Shown here: piece by piece, positions 13,391 through 24,598 of the stretch | Numbering within the stretch: the first letter of the stretch is position 1 | How the letters are laid out: every line of letters begins with the position of its first letter | From: Manihot esculenta | Lineage: Eukaryota; Streptophyta; Magnoliopsida; Malpighiales; Euphorbiaceae | Reading direction: 5' to 3' | Length of the DNA stretch: 64,000 nucleotides | Assembly: GCF_001659605.2 (NCBI RefSeq) | Contig: NC_035177.2 | Coordinates: 744,611 to 808,610, forward strand | Position numbers and translations under genes: made by a program | The notes under the pieces: model-generated | Told to the model about the DNA's origin: nothing | The model's database searches: none | The model's input: only the letters and a program-made list of their open reading frames with translations

Positions 13391-14238
13391 GTTCATCCAG
13401 AACTCAGTTTCATGCACAACCTCGCCTCTCAATCCTCCAAACCCTCAACACATGCAACCAACCTCTCTAATACATGCATAATTCATGCCACAAGCAGATA
13501 GGAGCTTAATACACCTTAAACTCCAACAAACAAACTCATCAAATCAACATACAGCATAAAGGGTCCATAAACCCTAATATGCACAACTCATGCAAACTCA
13601 TGCATAATCTCCCTTTCCCTTCATAAAACTTATGGAAAAACATTATAAAAACAAAGGATCAACCCTTACCTCTTACAGAACAAGGCTGGTGTGATCCAAA
13701 CGTAAAGCTATGGAGGATCTAAGCTCCAAACTCTCCAAAACTTTGCTCAAAGTGCAAAACCTTCAAAAAATCAACATAAAACTTACTTAACTTTGAAAGA
13801 TTTGATGAAAAACCATGAAAACCTTCCAAGGGGAACATGAACTCACCTCTGGAAGTGAAAAGGAAGCTAATCTAATCCATTTCACCTACTGAGGGTTCCT
13901 TATAGGCGACTGGCCACCTCAGCTTCGGCGGCCAAACCTGCATGCAAAACCATGCAACGTTCGACGGCCGAACTTAGACTTTTGGAGGCCGAATCTAGGG
14001 CACTTTCGGCGGCCGAACTTTACTTTCGGCGGCCGAACTTTACTTTCGGCGGCCAAACCTGGCCAAATCCGCCCTAGTCTTTTCTCTTTAAAACTCAATC
14101 CATTTCCATTCTAAACCTTTAAAACACTTGAAAATATTTTAGAAAACCTTTCTCTTACCCTTCTAGAAACCTCTGACATCCTTGAATTCCACCAGACAGT
14201 AAGAATTCCGATATCTGATCTAGCCGGGTATTACACTA

Positions 14239-14252
14239 GGGCTCTAATACCA
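14239..14252 (-). other. C primer-binding site, mutated
   Basis: The minus strand reads TGGTATTAGAGCCC, a one-base variant (C to T) of the tRNA-Met site in the other copies. It abuts the target duplication of solo LTR S. Confidence 0.75.
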
Positions 14253-14255
14253 TTC

Positions 14256-16559
14256 TGTAACGACCTGGAAACCGGACCGCTACCGGCGCTTGGATCCAGA
14301 TCGGCTTAAGGCCGCTGGGACCCGTAGCAAGCCTGACATACATCCTGTAAATCTGTGTAATCCCATACATGATCAACAACATACATAAAAATTTGAACTT
14401 TTCTTTTCTTTTACCAAGCTCAACCTGTGCATGCACAAAAGCATAAACATAAACATAAACATAAGCCCCACACTGGAGTTCTCAACAAAAGCTCCAATGG
14501 GGCATCTCATCATACACAAGCTTGGTGGAACATAATCATCATAAAACATAGACCATGTATATAAAAAGGGATCACCATACACATAGGGTCAAGCACAACC
14601 TCTAATCCTCAATATTCATTTTACATAACATAACTAATCATAACATTACATCATTATACAATTTGTCATGTCCACATTCTACCTATTACATAAGCATGAC
14701 TTTACTCTTCTTGACTTCTCTATCTAGCCCGTACCTGCAACCCTGGGGGATTAGGGAAAGGGGTGAGCTACTAGAGCCCAGTGAGTAGAATAATAAAAAC
14801 ATTTAAATCATATGCCATAATGGAATGCAACACATCACAGACAAATCACATCACGGATGGTATTGTCACTCATAGTCCTCTACATTCCAAAGTGCCGGGT
14901 TGTAGAATGGGTCAACCGGTCTTTCTCTTAACATAACATATCATAACATTCCAATGTGCCAGGGACGTAGAATGGGTACAACCTGGACTTTCTCTTACAT
15001 CGTGCCAGGGATGTAGAATGGGTACAACCTGGACTTCCATACCATACCATGCCGTAACATCATCATATCATATGAGGACTAAAGGATCATCCAATAACCA
15101 ATCCACATCAACATTATAAATGCAATGCAACATATTCGTGAATTCTAATGCAAACAACCTAGGATATCGCATGGCATTCATGATGCATGAACATGCTCAA
15201 AACTTTATAATTTATTTGCTTTAAAACGTAAAGGTTTATTCTACTCACCTCAGCTAGCTCTGACAAAAACTGAAGCAGCTGACTCACTGCTGGGATCCTC
15301 GGTTCCTCGGGTCCGAACCTACACAGGTGGACTCAAATGAGGGACCAAACATACTAGAATATAACTCTAAAAACATCCCCCAAAAACCCCCTAAAACTCC
15401 TCAAAACAATCATGCAAAACATGCAAAGGAAGGCTGAACAGGGCACTTTCGGCGGCTGGTTCGGCGGCCGAAAGTCCCTCCAGAGCCGAAAGTCAGGCAG
15501 GTTCGGTGGCACCTTCGGCGGCCGAAACTCCCAGACAGAGACGAAACTCATGCATGTTCGGCGGCACTTTCGGCAGCCGAAATTGCCCTCCAGAGACAAA
15601 AGTCCTCTTTCGGGGGCAGGCTTCGGTAGCCGAAAGCTGCCTCCACAAGCGGGTTCGGCAGCCGAACCTGAGTTTCTCCAAAGTGGCAGAAACTCAGCTT
15701 CCCACATGCACAAACGCCTCCCAAACCTTCAATCAAGCATAATCCTATTCTACAACACACATACCCAAGCATACAAGCTCCTAGGGGCTTCAAACTATCC
15801 TAAACCCCAACTACAACACATCAAACATGCATATCCAAGCCACATTGTCCACACATGCACAATAAACCCATAAACCCATAAAACCCTACACATGCATTTC
15901 TACCTCAAGAATCAACTTAAAACTCATTAAAAACATATAGTGAGCTCAAGATCGGCCCTTACCTCTTGAAGATCGAGAGGAAAATGACCCTAGCTCGGAG
16001 ATGGGAGAGAGAGAGCTCCTTGAACCTCCAAGCTCCAAAATTGCTCAAAAGCTCAAAACTTCAAAACAAAACGAAAACTTGTGAAAATCTTGAAAGATTT
16101 GAAGGAAGAAACTGAAAATCGGTGAGGGGCGGCGGAGAGCTCACCTTGGCTGAAAATGGGGAGAAAAGCTCGCCCGTTTTCGGCTAAGGGACCCCTTTAT
16201 AGGTGGCTGGCCAGACCACGTTCGGGGGCCGAACGTGCCTCCGCATGCATGCCATGTTTGGCGGCCGAACTTAAGGTTCGGCGGCCGAACTTGGACTTCC
16301 CTCACTTAATGCTTTCGGGGGCCTAAAGCACTCCCAAAATGCATGCATGTTCGGCGGCCGAAGTTGAGGTTCGGCGGTCGAACCTGGGTTTTCCTCCAAG
16401 GTTGTTTTCATGCAAAAACTCATTTCCATCTTGCTTAAAACCAAAAAACACATTAAAACATTGTATGAAAACATGGTTTCACCCTTCTAGAGGTCTCCGA
16501 CATCCGAAATTCCACCAGACGGTAGGAATTCCGATACCGGAGTCTAGCCGGGTATTACA
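14256..16559 (-). repeat. C 5' LTR
   Basis: A 2304-bp family B LTR. On the minus strand it begins TGTAATACCCGGCTAGACTCC and ends AGGTCGTTACA. It has a TATA box (TATAAA, plus positions 16196-16201), palindrome arrays on both sides of it (16217-16384 and 15448-15665), a donor-like AAGAG|GTAAGG near 15955-15966, a tandem tag repeat at 14888-15033, and the conserved TGGGCT / AGCTCA hairpin near 14770-14786. Confidence 0.88.
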
Positions 16560-16786
16560 ATCGGACCTATAATGTGTCGGGCTCATAGTTGTCATAAAAG
16601 GTCAAGCACAATAGGAAAGATCATGTCCACTAGGATAGGATGTGGAGTCCTGTCTTGTATGATGATGTGAAATGCCATGATAATATGCATGTGCATTAAT
16701 GATATGCTTTATATGTGATGCATGTGATGCGGGTTCATGTGTAATACTAATGCTTGCTTGATATGTGCTGTTTTTCAGAAAACAGG
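16560..16786 (+). other. D leader with conserved stem-loop and acceptor-like site
   Basis: Noncoding leader. GATAGGA (16634-16640) and TCCTGTC (16648-16654) form the family B stem-loop. TGCTGTTTTTCAG ends at 16778, eight bases before the gag ATG at 16787. The primer-binding site is lost from view because C is inserted upstream. Confidence 0.6.
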
Positions 16787-19314
16787 ATGAGAGGAACTAG
16801 TCGATCTGCACGATTGACTGGAGTACCACCCTAGGACGAGGGCACTGATGTCCGTCCTCCTACATTGCCTAGGGCAATGTCAAGTAGGTCCAGCAGAGAA
16901 AGAGCAGTAAGAGACCCTAGAAGGTCTTTGGATCTGGGTAGAAGCAGATTAGTAAGGGGGACAGTGCAAGGTGGTATGTCAAAAGATGTGGGGGGTGACA
17001 TGGATGTGGATCAGCGGAGGGATGGCAGTCTTGGAGTGAGTATGTCAGAAGAGGGTATGGGAGAGTCCTAAGGAGGCACTCAGGCCTCGGGATTTGTTCA
17101 GCCACCTCACTACCCACCCTTTTCACACAATCCCGGGTATTCGATGGGAGGCACATCGGATTACCCTAGCTTTAACCCTTATCCCACACACATGCCATAC
17201 CCACCTTTCTACCCACCATACCCACAATAACCTATGTATCCACCCCCGCCTTACTATCCAAATCCAGCAAACCCTACCTCAGGGGATGCTGCACCTCCTC
17301 CTCCACCAGCAGAACCCACAGTTCCAGAAACCCCAGTACCTAAGCCTAGCTCATCTGAAGGGAGCAAGGTCAAGATGACCGACTACATGAAGCTTGGTGC
17401 TCCTCAATATGAAAAAGGGGATGACCCGTTTGTGTATCTTGAGAGGGTCAAGGTGATTACAGATGAGATAGGAGCTGATGACAGTAGAGCCATTCAGATG
17501 GCTAGGTTCACGCTTAAATGCAAGAAGGCCCGAGAGTGGTTTAAGAATTACGTGAACCCGAGGGTGGATAGCATGTCTTGGGAAGAGTATGCAAATGAGT
17601 TCGCAGGTTGGGCTTTCCCTGATAGCTCCAGGGAGCTGAAGATGATCGAGTTTGAGCAGTTAAGGTAGACAAAAGAGATGAGTGTAGATGAGTTCACAGA
17701 CAGATTCTTGGAGCTGTTGCCGTTTGCAGGGCAAAATCTTGGCTCAGACCAGAAAAGTCAAGGAGGTATATCATGAAACTCCATTCCAGGTATTCCTCCT
17801 TGATTCAGCCAACAGATAGGGAGAGCTTCCATGCCATAGTGGATATGGCCCAAAAAATGGAGGCTAGTGCCATTATTCAGGGGACAGTTAAGCAATCAGT
17901 GGCACAGTCTTCTGGTTCCAAGACCCCGGGTGGGGGAAGGCTAGATCCCTCATCCTTGAGTGCAGCAGCTTCAGGCAGCAAAAGGTGGGGTAACACCACT
18001 AGGAAGCCAAAGAAGAACAAGTTCTGGAATAAGGTCAAGTCAAGTCTGGGATTAGGTAGTGGCTCAAGCTCTGGTGCGGATAATGCAGTATGTGCAAGGT
18101 GTGGTAAGCCACACAAGGGAGTCTGTCGGGCTGGGATGGCAGCCTGCTTCAGATGTGGGCAAGAGGTACACATGGCTCGGGAGTGTCCTAGAACAGTACC
18201 TATGGCTCAGACCCATCAGACAGCTTCAGGTAGTGTAGCGCAGCCAGCAGCTCTAGCCACGACGCAGGCCAGTGGCAGAGGCAGAGGGAGAGGGGCAGCC
18301 TTTTCTTCAGCGGGCTTCAGGGGTGAAGGTCCATCAGCTCCAGCACGGATCTTCACCATGACTCAGCAGGAGGCAGATGCATCTAACACCGTGGTGTCAG
18401 GTAATCTTGTCATTAGTTGTTCAGATGTGTATGTCTTGATGGACCCTGGTGCATCTCATTCTTTTATTGCTCCGAGAGCCGTGGAGAGGTTGGGTCTGAT
18501 GATCTCTGAGTTAGAGTGTCCTCTCTGGGTCAGTGGACCCAAGTGTGATCCATCAGTGGCAGAGTCAGTCTGCCAGTGCAGCCCCGTCTTTATTGAGGGG
18601 AGATGCCTTTCCGCCGACCTTGTGGTTCTAGACTTGACAGATTTTGACGTCATTCTAGGGATGGACTGGTTATCTACCCATGGTGCTACCTTGGACTGCA
18701 GGGACAAGGTAGTCAGGTTCAGAGGTTAGGATGGGTCAGAGGTTGCCTTCAGGGGAGACAGGAGGGGTACACCTAGAGGTCTGATATAAGCTCTTCAGGC
18801 TCGTAGATTGCTTAGGAAGGGATGTCAGGGGTTTTTGGCTCATGTGAGAGAGCTTAGCAGTCAGGTTAGAGAGCCCGCCTCGGTGCCAGTGGTCAGAGAG
18901 TTTATAGATGTCTTCCCAGACGAGCTGCCAGGTTTACCACCTGCTAGGGAGATAGAGTTCGAGATAGAATTGATGCCTAGAACCAGACCGATCTCTATCC
19001 CTCCCTACAGGATGGCTCCAGCTGAATTGAAAGAGTTGAAGGAGCAGTTGCAAGAGCTGGTAGATAAGGGCTTCATCCGACCGAGTACCTCACCTTGGGG
19101 TGCTCCAATTCTGTTTGTGAAGAAGAAGGATGGATCCCTCAGACTTTGTATCGACTACAGGCAGTTGAACAAAGTCACTACCAAGAATAAATACCCTTTG
19201 CCAAGGATCGATGATCTATTCGACCAGCTAGCAGGAGCGGGTTGTTTCTCCAAAATAGATTTGAGGTCCGGGTATCATCAGTTGAGGATAAGAGAAGAGG
19301 ATGTGCCAAAGACA
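16787..19314 (+). pseudogene. D gag, protease and N-terminal RT, decayed
   Basis: Begins with the family B ATG (MRGTSRSAR). Visible are a Pro/Tyr-rich N-terminal Gag, the capsid-like block ([13 protein letters not shown] motif, WAFPDSS), an atypical knuckle CARCGKPHKGVC followed by CFRCGQEVHMAREC, protease DPGASHSFI, and RT up to RSGYHQLR and VPKT. Stops are near 16832, 17068 and 17227, then 17666-17668, 18727-18729 and about 18787, with a frameshift between 17669 and 17773. RT ends abruptly at 19314, where LTR sequence begins. The stop at 17666 falls at the same codon as the stop at 10686 in C. Confidence 0.85.
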
Positions 19315-21550
19315 TCCTCTAGAAGGGTAGGATTTATGTTTTTCTAAAGTAACGTGTATGTTTTATTGTTTTGAAGTTAAATGAAACCAAGTTTTGAGCT
19401 GAAATGAACCAAGGCAGAAAAGTCAGGTTCGGCCGCCGAAGGTAAGTTCGGCCGCCGAAAGTGCCCAATGTTCGGCTTCCGAAGCTGAAGTTCGGCCCCC
19501 GAATGTTGCATGGTTTTGCATGCGATTCGGCAGCCGAAGCTGAGTTGGTCAGCCAGCTATTGTGCATTCCTTAGTCAGTGCTCTGGACAGGTGTTGCCTC
19601 CAGATCATTGCCAGAGGATAGGCCACGTCTTCCATGACTCATCTGCAAGGTTTTTAGCAGCTCATGCAGAAGTTTGTTGGTTTTCAAGGGTTTTGATGGT
19701 TTTGAAGCTAAAAGCTAAGTTTTTGTGGTTTACTAAGTTTGAAGAGGAGTTGATCCATTTTTCTTTGTTCAGATCGTTCATAATCTTGTTTACAGGAGGT
19801 AAGTGGAGATCTTGAACATGTTTTAATGTTTTATAGAAGTTTTATGAAGGTTTGGATAGAGATGCAAGTTTAGGTTACTAAGGATGTTTTGATGATTTAT
19901 GCATGAAAGCATGGTTATGTGTTATGTTTGATGTGTTTGTTGGGGTTTTTAGGTAGTTTTGGACCCCTTTGTACATATACTTGAGTCTATGTGTGTGGAG
20001 GAGTTGAAGTATGCATGTTTTAAGAAGTGGAAGGGGTTGAGGAGCTAGGGTGCCGTTGGAGCTGAGTTCTGGATGAACTCAGGTTCAGCAGTCGAAGGTG
20101 CATTCGGCCGCCGAACCTCTTGCATGGTGGCTTTGGCTGCCATAGCTTGCCCCCGAGAGTTTTGAAGTTCGGCTCTATTTGGGGGATTCGGCTGCCGAAG
20201 GTGCCGCCGAAGGTTAGAGACTTTCATCTCTGGAGTACCTTTCAGCCCCCGAAACTTGCCCCCGAAAGGGTTCGGCCACCGAAAGTTGAGGTTCGGCCGC
20301 CGAAGGTGCATGAGTTTCGTCTCTGGAGAGGACTTTTGGCCGCCGAACCTGCCGCCGAAAGTGCTCTGTTCAGCTTTTCTTTTGCATGCTTTACATGAGT
20401 TTTAGAGTGAGATTAAGGGGATTCATAGAGTTATTCTTAAGCTAGTTTGGTCCCTCATTTGAGTCTTTTCTGTGCTTACACAGACCAGAGGAACCAGAGA
20501 GAGCACCACTGAGTACTGCTCCAGAGTTTATAGAACCTGCAGAGTCAGTCCAGACAGCCAGAGGTGAGTGGAACTAAACTTATTACTCGTTTTAATTGAG
20601 ACATTAACTGCTTTTAGCATCATTCATGCATCATGTTTATGTAATAGGTTGATTGCATTAGAATTCACAAAGATGTTGCATTGCATAGCTATATTGTTGG
20701 TGTGGGTAAATGCTGAATGATCCAGTAGTTCCAGACAGGAAGTCCAGGACCCCATTCTACGGCCTGGCAAGTATAGGAAAGTCCAGGACCCCATTCTACG
20801 GCCTGGCAGGTATAGTAAGACCAGGTTTCAGGTCTATGCCTGGCAAATGGTAAGTACAGGTGTTATATACACATATACATATACAGGACAGGAAGACCAG
20901 GACCCCAGTCTACGGCCTGGCACGGTTTACTGGGACTATGTGGTGACGGGTTTACCCTTGATGTGGATTGTCTGTGATATGACGCATTCCATAAGATCAT
21001 GTTTTAATGACTTATTTTACTGTTCTACTCACTGGGCTATAGAGCTCATCCCACTCCCTTAACCCCAGTTTTGCAGGTTCAGTGTACAGTGTACAGGGGA
21101 AGTTCAAAGGAAGTTCAGGATAAAAGAAGAGCTTTGTAATAGCTTAGAGTGGACATGTAATATTAAAGAGATGTACCAATTGTGTTTAAAGTTAGATTTG
21201 TGCTTGACTTAGTGGTTTGTGTTGTAAATCTTTGGTTATGTACATGATTTGTATATGTATATGTTTTATAGTGTATGTGGAAAACCAGGCTTAACAGGTA
21301 TGAGATAACCCATCTAGAGCAAGCTCTAGTTAGGGGTACAGAGTACAGAGTACAGGGTATAGAGTACAGTGATAGTGCATGCACAGGTTGAGCCATGGTT
21401 CAGAAAAGAGTTTTTATTTTCACAGAAAATGAATGATCATGTATGAGATTTACAGGTACATAGAGAGTATAGCAGGCTTGCTACGGGTTCTGGCGGCCTT
21501 AAGCCGACCTGAATCCTAGCGCCGGTGACGGTCCATTTTGGGGTCGTTAC
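19315..21550 (+). mobile_element. LTR fragment embedded within pol of D
   Basis: A family B LTR in the same orientation as D, lacking about the first 65 bases and the final A. It starts at TCCTCTAGAAGGGTAGG and ends GGGGTCGTTAC. RT sequence precedes it and RNase H sequence follows it. Compared with B-outer about 0.7 kb of pol (RT palm to mid RNase H) is missing at this point, and there is no target duplication, so this is not a simple insertion. It belongs to the TATA-less LTR subtype shared with B-middle. Palindrome arrays are at 19431-19545 and 20088-20360, and donor-like CAGGAG|GTAAGT is near 19793-19804. Confidence 0.8.
20733..20935 (+). repeat. Tandem tag array in the D-embedded LTR
   Basis: Repeats of a unit containing GTCCAGGACCCCATTCTACGG followed by CCTGGCA, two close copies and two degenerate ones. 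Confidence 0.65.
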
Positions 21551-22880
21551 TTCTATGGGGTAAAATGTGAGATCTTCACAGATCATAAGAGCCTGCAGCA
21601 CATCCTGAGTCAAAGAGATTTGAATTTGAGACAGAGAAGATGGGTAGAGCTGCTGAGTGATTATGATTGCAAGATTCAGTACCATCCGGGTAAGGCGAAT
21701 GTTGTGGCAGACGCCCTAAGACGGAAATTGCTAGGCAGTTTATCCCACATCACGGCTGAGAGGAGACTAGTGGTGAAAGAGTTTTACAAGCTTATTGATG
21801 AAGGTCTACAGTTGGAGTTGTCTGGTACAGGTGCTTTGATAGCCCAGATGAGAGTGACACCTGTGTTCTTGGAACAGGTGGTTCAAAAACAGCATGAGGA
21901 CCCAGAGTTAGTAAAGTTTGCCAGGATGGTTCAGTCAGGTAAGAACGAAGAGTTCAGATTCGACAGCAAGGGGATCCTCCGCTATGGAAATAGATTATGT
22001 GTACCAAATGACATCAGTTTAAAGGGAGACATTATGAGAGAAGCTCATAATGCCAGGTACAGTGTTCACCCCGGAGCCACCAAGATGTATCAAGATCTCA
22101 AGAAAGTGTATTGGTGGCCAGCTATGAAGAGAGAAGTGGCACAGTTTGTGTCAGCCTGCGAGATATGTCAGAGGGTGAAGCTGGAACATCAGAAGCCGGC
22201 TGGAATGCTTAACCCACTACCTATTCCAGAGTGGAAATGGGAGAATATAGCTATGGACTTCGTGGTGGGGTTACCGGTCGCATCCAACAGACTAGACTCC
22301 ATATGGGTGATTGTGGACAGACTGACCAAATCTGCTCACTTCATCCCTGTCAGGAGCAACTACTCTGTGGATAAGTTAGCGCAGGTGTATGTGGATGAAG
22401 TAGTAAGGCTGCATGGGGTTCCTGTTTCAATAGTGTCTAATAGAGGGCCCCAGTTCACCTCCAGGTTTTGGCGGAGTCTGCAGAATGCTATGGGTACCAG
22501 GTTGGATTTCAGTACTGCCTTCCATCCCCAGACTGATGGACAGTCAAAGAGGACCATCCAGAGTATAGAAGATATGCTCAGAATGTGTACGCTAGATTTT
22601 TGCGGTTCTTGGAGGCAGCATCTACCCTTGGTAGAGTTTGCCTACAATAACAGCTATCATGCTAGCATAGGGATGGCTCCTTATGAAGCTTTATACGAGA
22701 GGAAGTGCAGGTCACCTGTTTGCTGGGAAGAAGTGGGGGAAAAGGCCTTGGCAGGCCCTGAGCTTGTTGAGATCACCAGCAGTGTAGTGCCCATAATCAG
22801 AGAAAGGATCAAGACTGCTGCAAGCAGACAGAAGAGCTATGCAGATGTCCGCAGGAGACAGGTAGAGTTTCAGGAGGGAG
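21551..22880 (+). pseudogene. D RNase H C-terminus and integrase (copy 1)
   Basis: The frame resumes inside RNase H ([14 protein letters not shown]), then NVVADALRRK, the integrase HHCC finger (H-N-A-R-Y...H-P-G, C-E-I-C), catalytic-core motifs [10 protein letters not shown] and GPQFTSRFW, and a Q-T-D-G-Q-S block where the usual SER is SKR, so the catalytic Glu is replaced by Lys. An open stretch from 21620 to 22921 crosses into the duplication and shifts frame there. Copy 1 therefore lacks its own chromodomain. Confidence 0.82.
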
Positions 22881-24082
22881 GTACCATCCGGGTAAGGCGA
22901 ATGTTGTCGCAGACGCCCTAAGCCGGAAATCACTAGGCAGTTTATCCCACATCACGGCTGAGAGGAGACTGGTGGTGAAAGAGTTTTACAAGCTTATTGA
23001 TGAAGGTCTACAGTTGGAGTTGTCTCGTACAGGTGTTTTGATAGCCCAGATGAGAGTGACACCTGTGTTCTTGGAACAGGTGGCTCAAAAACAGCATGAG
23101 GACCCAGAGTTAGTAAAGTTTGCCAGGGCAGTTCAGTCAGGTAAGAACGAAGAGTTCATATTCGACAGCAAGGGGATTCTCCGCTATGGGAATAGATTAT
23201 GTGTACCAGATGACATCAGTTGAAAGGGAGACATTATGAGAGAAGCTCATAATGCCAGGTACAGTGTTCACCCCGGAGCCACCAAGATGTATCAAGATCT
23301 CAAGAAAGTGTATTGGTGGCCAGCTATGAAGAGAGAAGTGGCACAGTTTGTATCAGCCTGCGAGATATGTCAAAGGGTGAAGCTGGAACATCAGAAGCCG
23401 GCTGGAATGCTTAACCCACTACCTATTCCAGAGTGGAAATGGGAGAATATAGCTATGGACTTCGTGGTGGGGTTACCGGTCGCATCCAACAGACTAGACT
23501 CCATATGGGTGATTGTGGACAGACTGACCAAATCTGCTCACTTCATCCCTATTAGGAGCAACTACTCTGTGGATAAGTTAGCGCAGGTGTATGTGGATGA
23601 AGTAGTAAGGCTGCATGGGGTTCCTGTTTCAATAGTGTCTGATAGAGGGCCCCAGTTCACCTCCAGGTTTTGGCGGAGTCTGCAGAGTGCAATGGGTACC
23701 AGGTTGGATTTCAGTACTGCCTTCCATCCCCAGACTGATGGACAGTCAGAGAGGATCATCCAGACTATAGAAGATATGCTCAGAATGTGTACGCTAGATT
23801 TTGGCGGTTCTTGGAGGCAGCATCTACCCTTGGTAGAGTTTGCCTACAATAACAGCTATCATGCTAGCATAGGGATGGCTCCTTATGAAGCTTTATACGG
23901 GAGGAAGTGCAGGTCACCTGTTTGCTGGGAAGAAGTGGGGGAAAAGGCCTTGGCAGGCCCTGAGCTTGTTGAGATCACCAGCAGGGTGGTGCCCATAATC
24001 AGAGAAAGGATCAAGACTGCTGCAAGCAGACAGAAGAGCTATGCAGATGTCCGTAAGAGATAGGTAGAGTTTCAGGAGGGAG
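21679..24082 (+). repeat. 1202-bp direct tandem duplication (21679-22880 and 22881-24082)
   Basis: The sequence from GTACCATCCGGGTAAGG to TTTCAGGAGGGAG occurs twice head to tail with a constant offset of 1202 bases. The copies differ at scattered sites, for example near 21710 against 22912, so the duplication is not recent. It covers the RNase H end and almost all of integrase. No long repeat flanks the junction. Confidence 0.9.
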
Positions 24083-24492
24083 ATCTGGTATTGCTTAAAG
24101 TGTCTACTATGAAAGGAGTGGTTCGTTTTGGGAAGAAGGGTAAGCTAGCCCCACGATACATCGGACGCTTTGAAATCTTGCAGAAGATTGGGAATGTGTC
24201 GTACAAGCTGGATTTACCTGCTTCAATGGAAAGAATCCATCCGGTTTTCCATGTTTCCATCTTGAGGAAGTTCGTGTCAGATCTGAGCAAGGTTCTTAGT
24301 GAGCCTGATGTGGAGATCCAAGAAGATCTCACCTATGTTGAGCAGCCAGTACGGATCATAGACACCCAGATCAGGAAGCTGAGGAACAAGGAAATCCTTA
24401 TGGTGAAAGTCCTTTAGAACCACCACAATATGGAAGAATGCATCTGGAAGACACGGGAGTCCATGCTCCAGCAATACCCTTATCTTTTCTAA
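22881..24492 (+). pseudogene. D integrase copy 2 with chromodomain
   Basis: The second copy of the RNase H end and integrase continues to the natural Pol end at 24490-24492 (TAA). It has the HHCC finger, [17 protein letters not shown] and TDGQSER (catalytic Glu present), the [12 protein letters not shown] block and the chromodomain ([21 protein letters not shown]). Stops are at 23221 (TGA), 24061 (TAG) and 24415 (TGG to TAG). It is the downstream half of the rearranged D pol. Confidence 0.83.
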
Positions 24493-24562
24493 GGTTAGTT
24501 TCTTGTGTGTTCCATGTGTTTGTGTGTATGATGTGTAATATGCCTTGCATGTGCTAGTTGAG

Positions 24563-24598
24563 GAACATTCGGGGACAAATGTTCTTAAGGGGGGAGAA
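24563..24598 (+). promoter_or_regulatory. D pre-PPT inverted repeat and polypurine tract
   Basis: GAACATTCG, GGGA, CAAATGTTC forms an inverted repeat with one mismatch (24563-24584), followed by the polypurine tract AAGGGGGGAGAA (24587-24598) directly before the 3' LTR. The tract primes plus-strand DNA synthesis. Confidence 0.8.

Larger units (their letters stand above)
11813..14235 (-). mobile_element. S: solo LTR of family B
   Basis: A single LTR of 2423 bp flanked by an exact 5-bp target duplication CTAGG (11808-11812 and 14236-14240), with no internal region, so it arose by LTR-LTR recombination. On the minus strand it begins TGTAATACCCGGC and ends GCTGTTACA. The PBS-side terminus carries an extra block of about 25 bases, so two GTTACA ends lie 28 bp apart. 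A donor-like AAGAG|GTAAGG is near 13665-13676. The TATA-like TATAAG at 13899-13904 is weak. Confidence 0.9.
6576..16559 (-). mobile_element. C: family B Tekay element, 3' end displaced
   Basis: Minus-strand chromovirus: 5' LTR at 14256-16559, leader split by solo LTR S, then gag-pol from 11555 down to 6617. Its 3' spacer is cut at 6576 by G, so its polypurine tract and 3' LTR are outside the window. C sits inside the leader of plus-strand element D, whose sequence restarts at 16560. ATCGG (16560-16564) is the expected target duplication. Coding breaks show it is inactive. Confidence 0.85.

Noticed and set aside
17666..17668. Programmed stop-codon readthrough in Gag of C and D
   Set aside because: The stop is in the middle of Gag rather than at the gag-pol border, intact copies have Gln there, and both elements carry many other lesions.
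20045..20398. Repeated 70-120 codon frames rich in R-R-P-N-L and P-P-K motifs across LTRs
   Set aside because: They are translations of the palindrome arrays in different frames and strands, not proteins.
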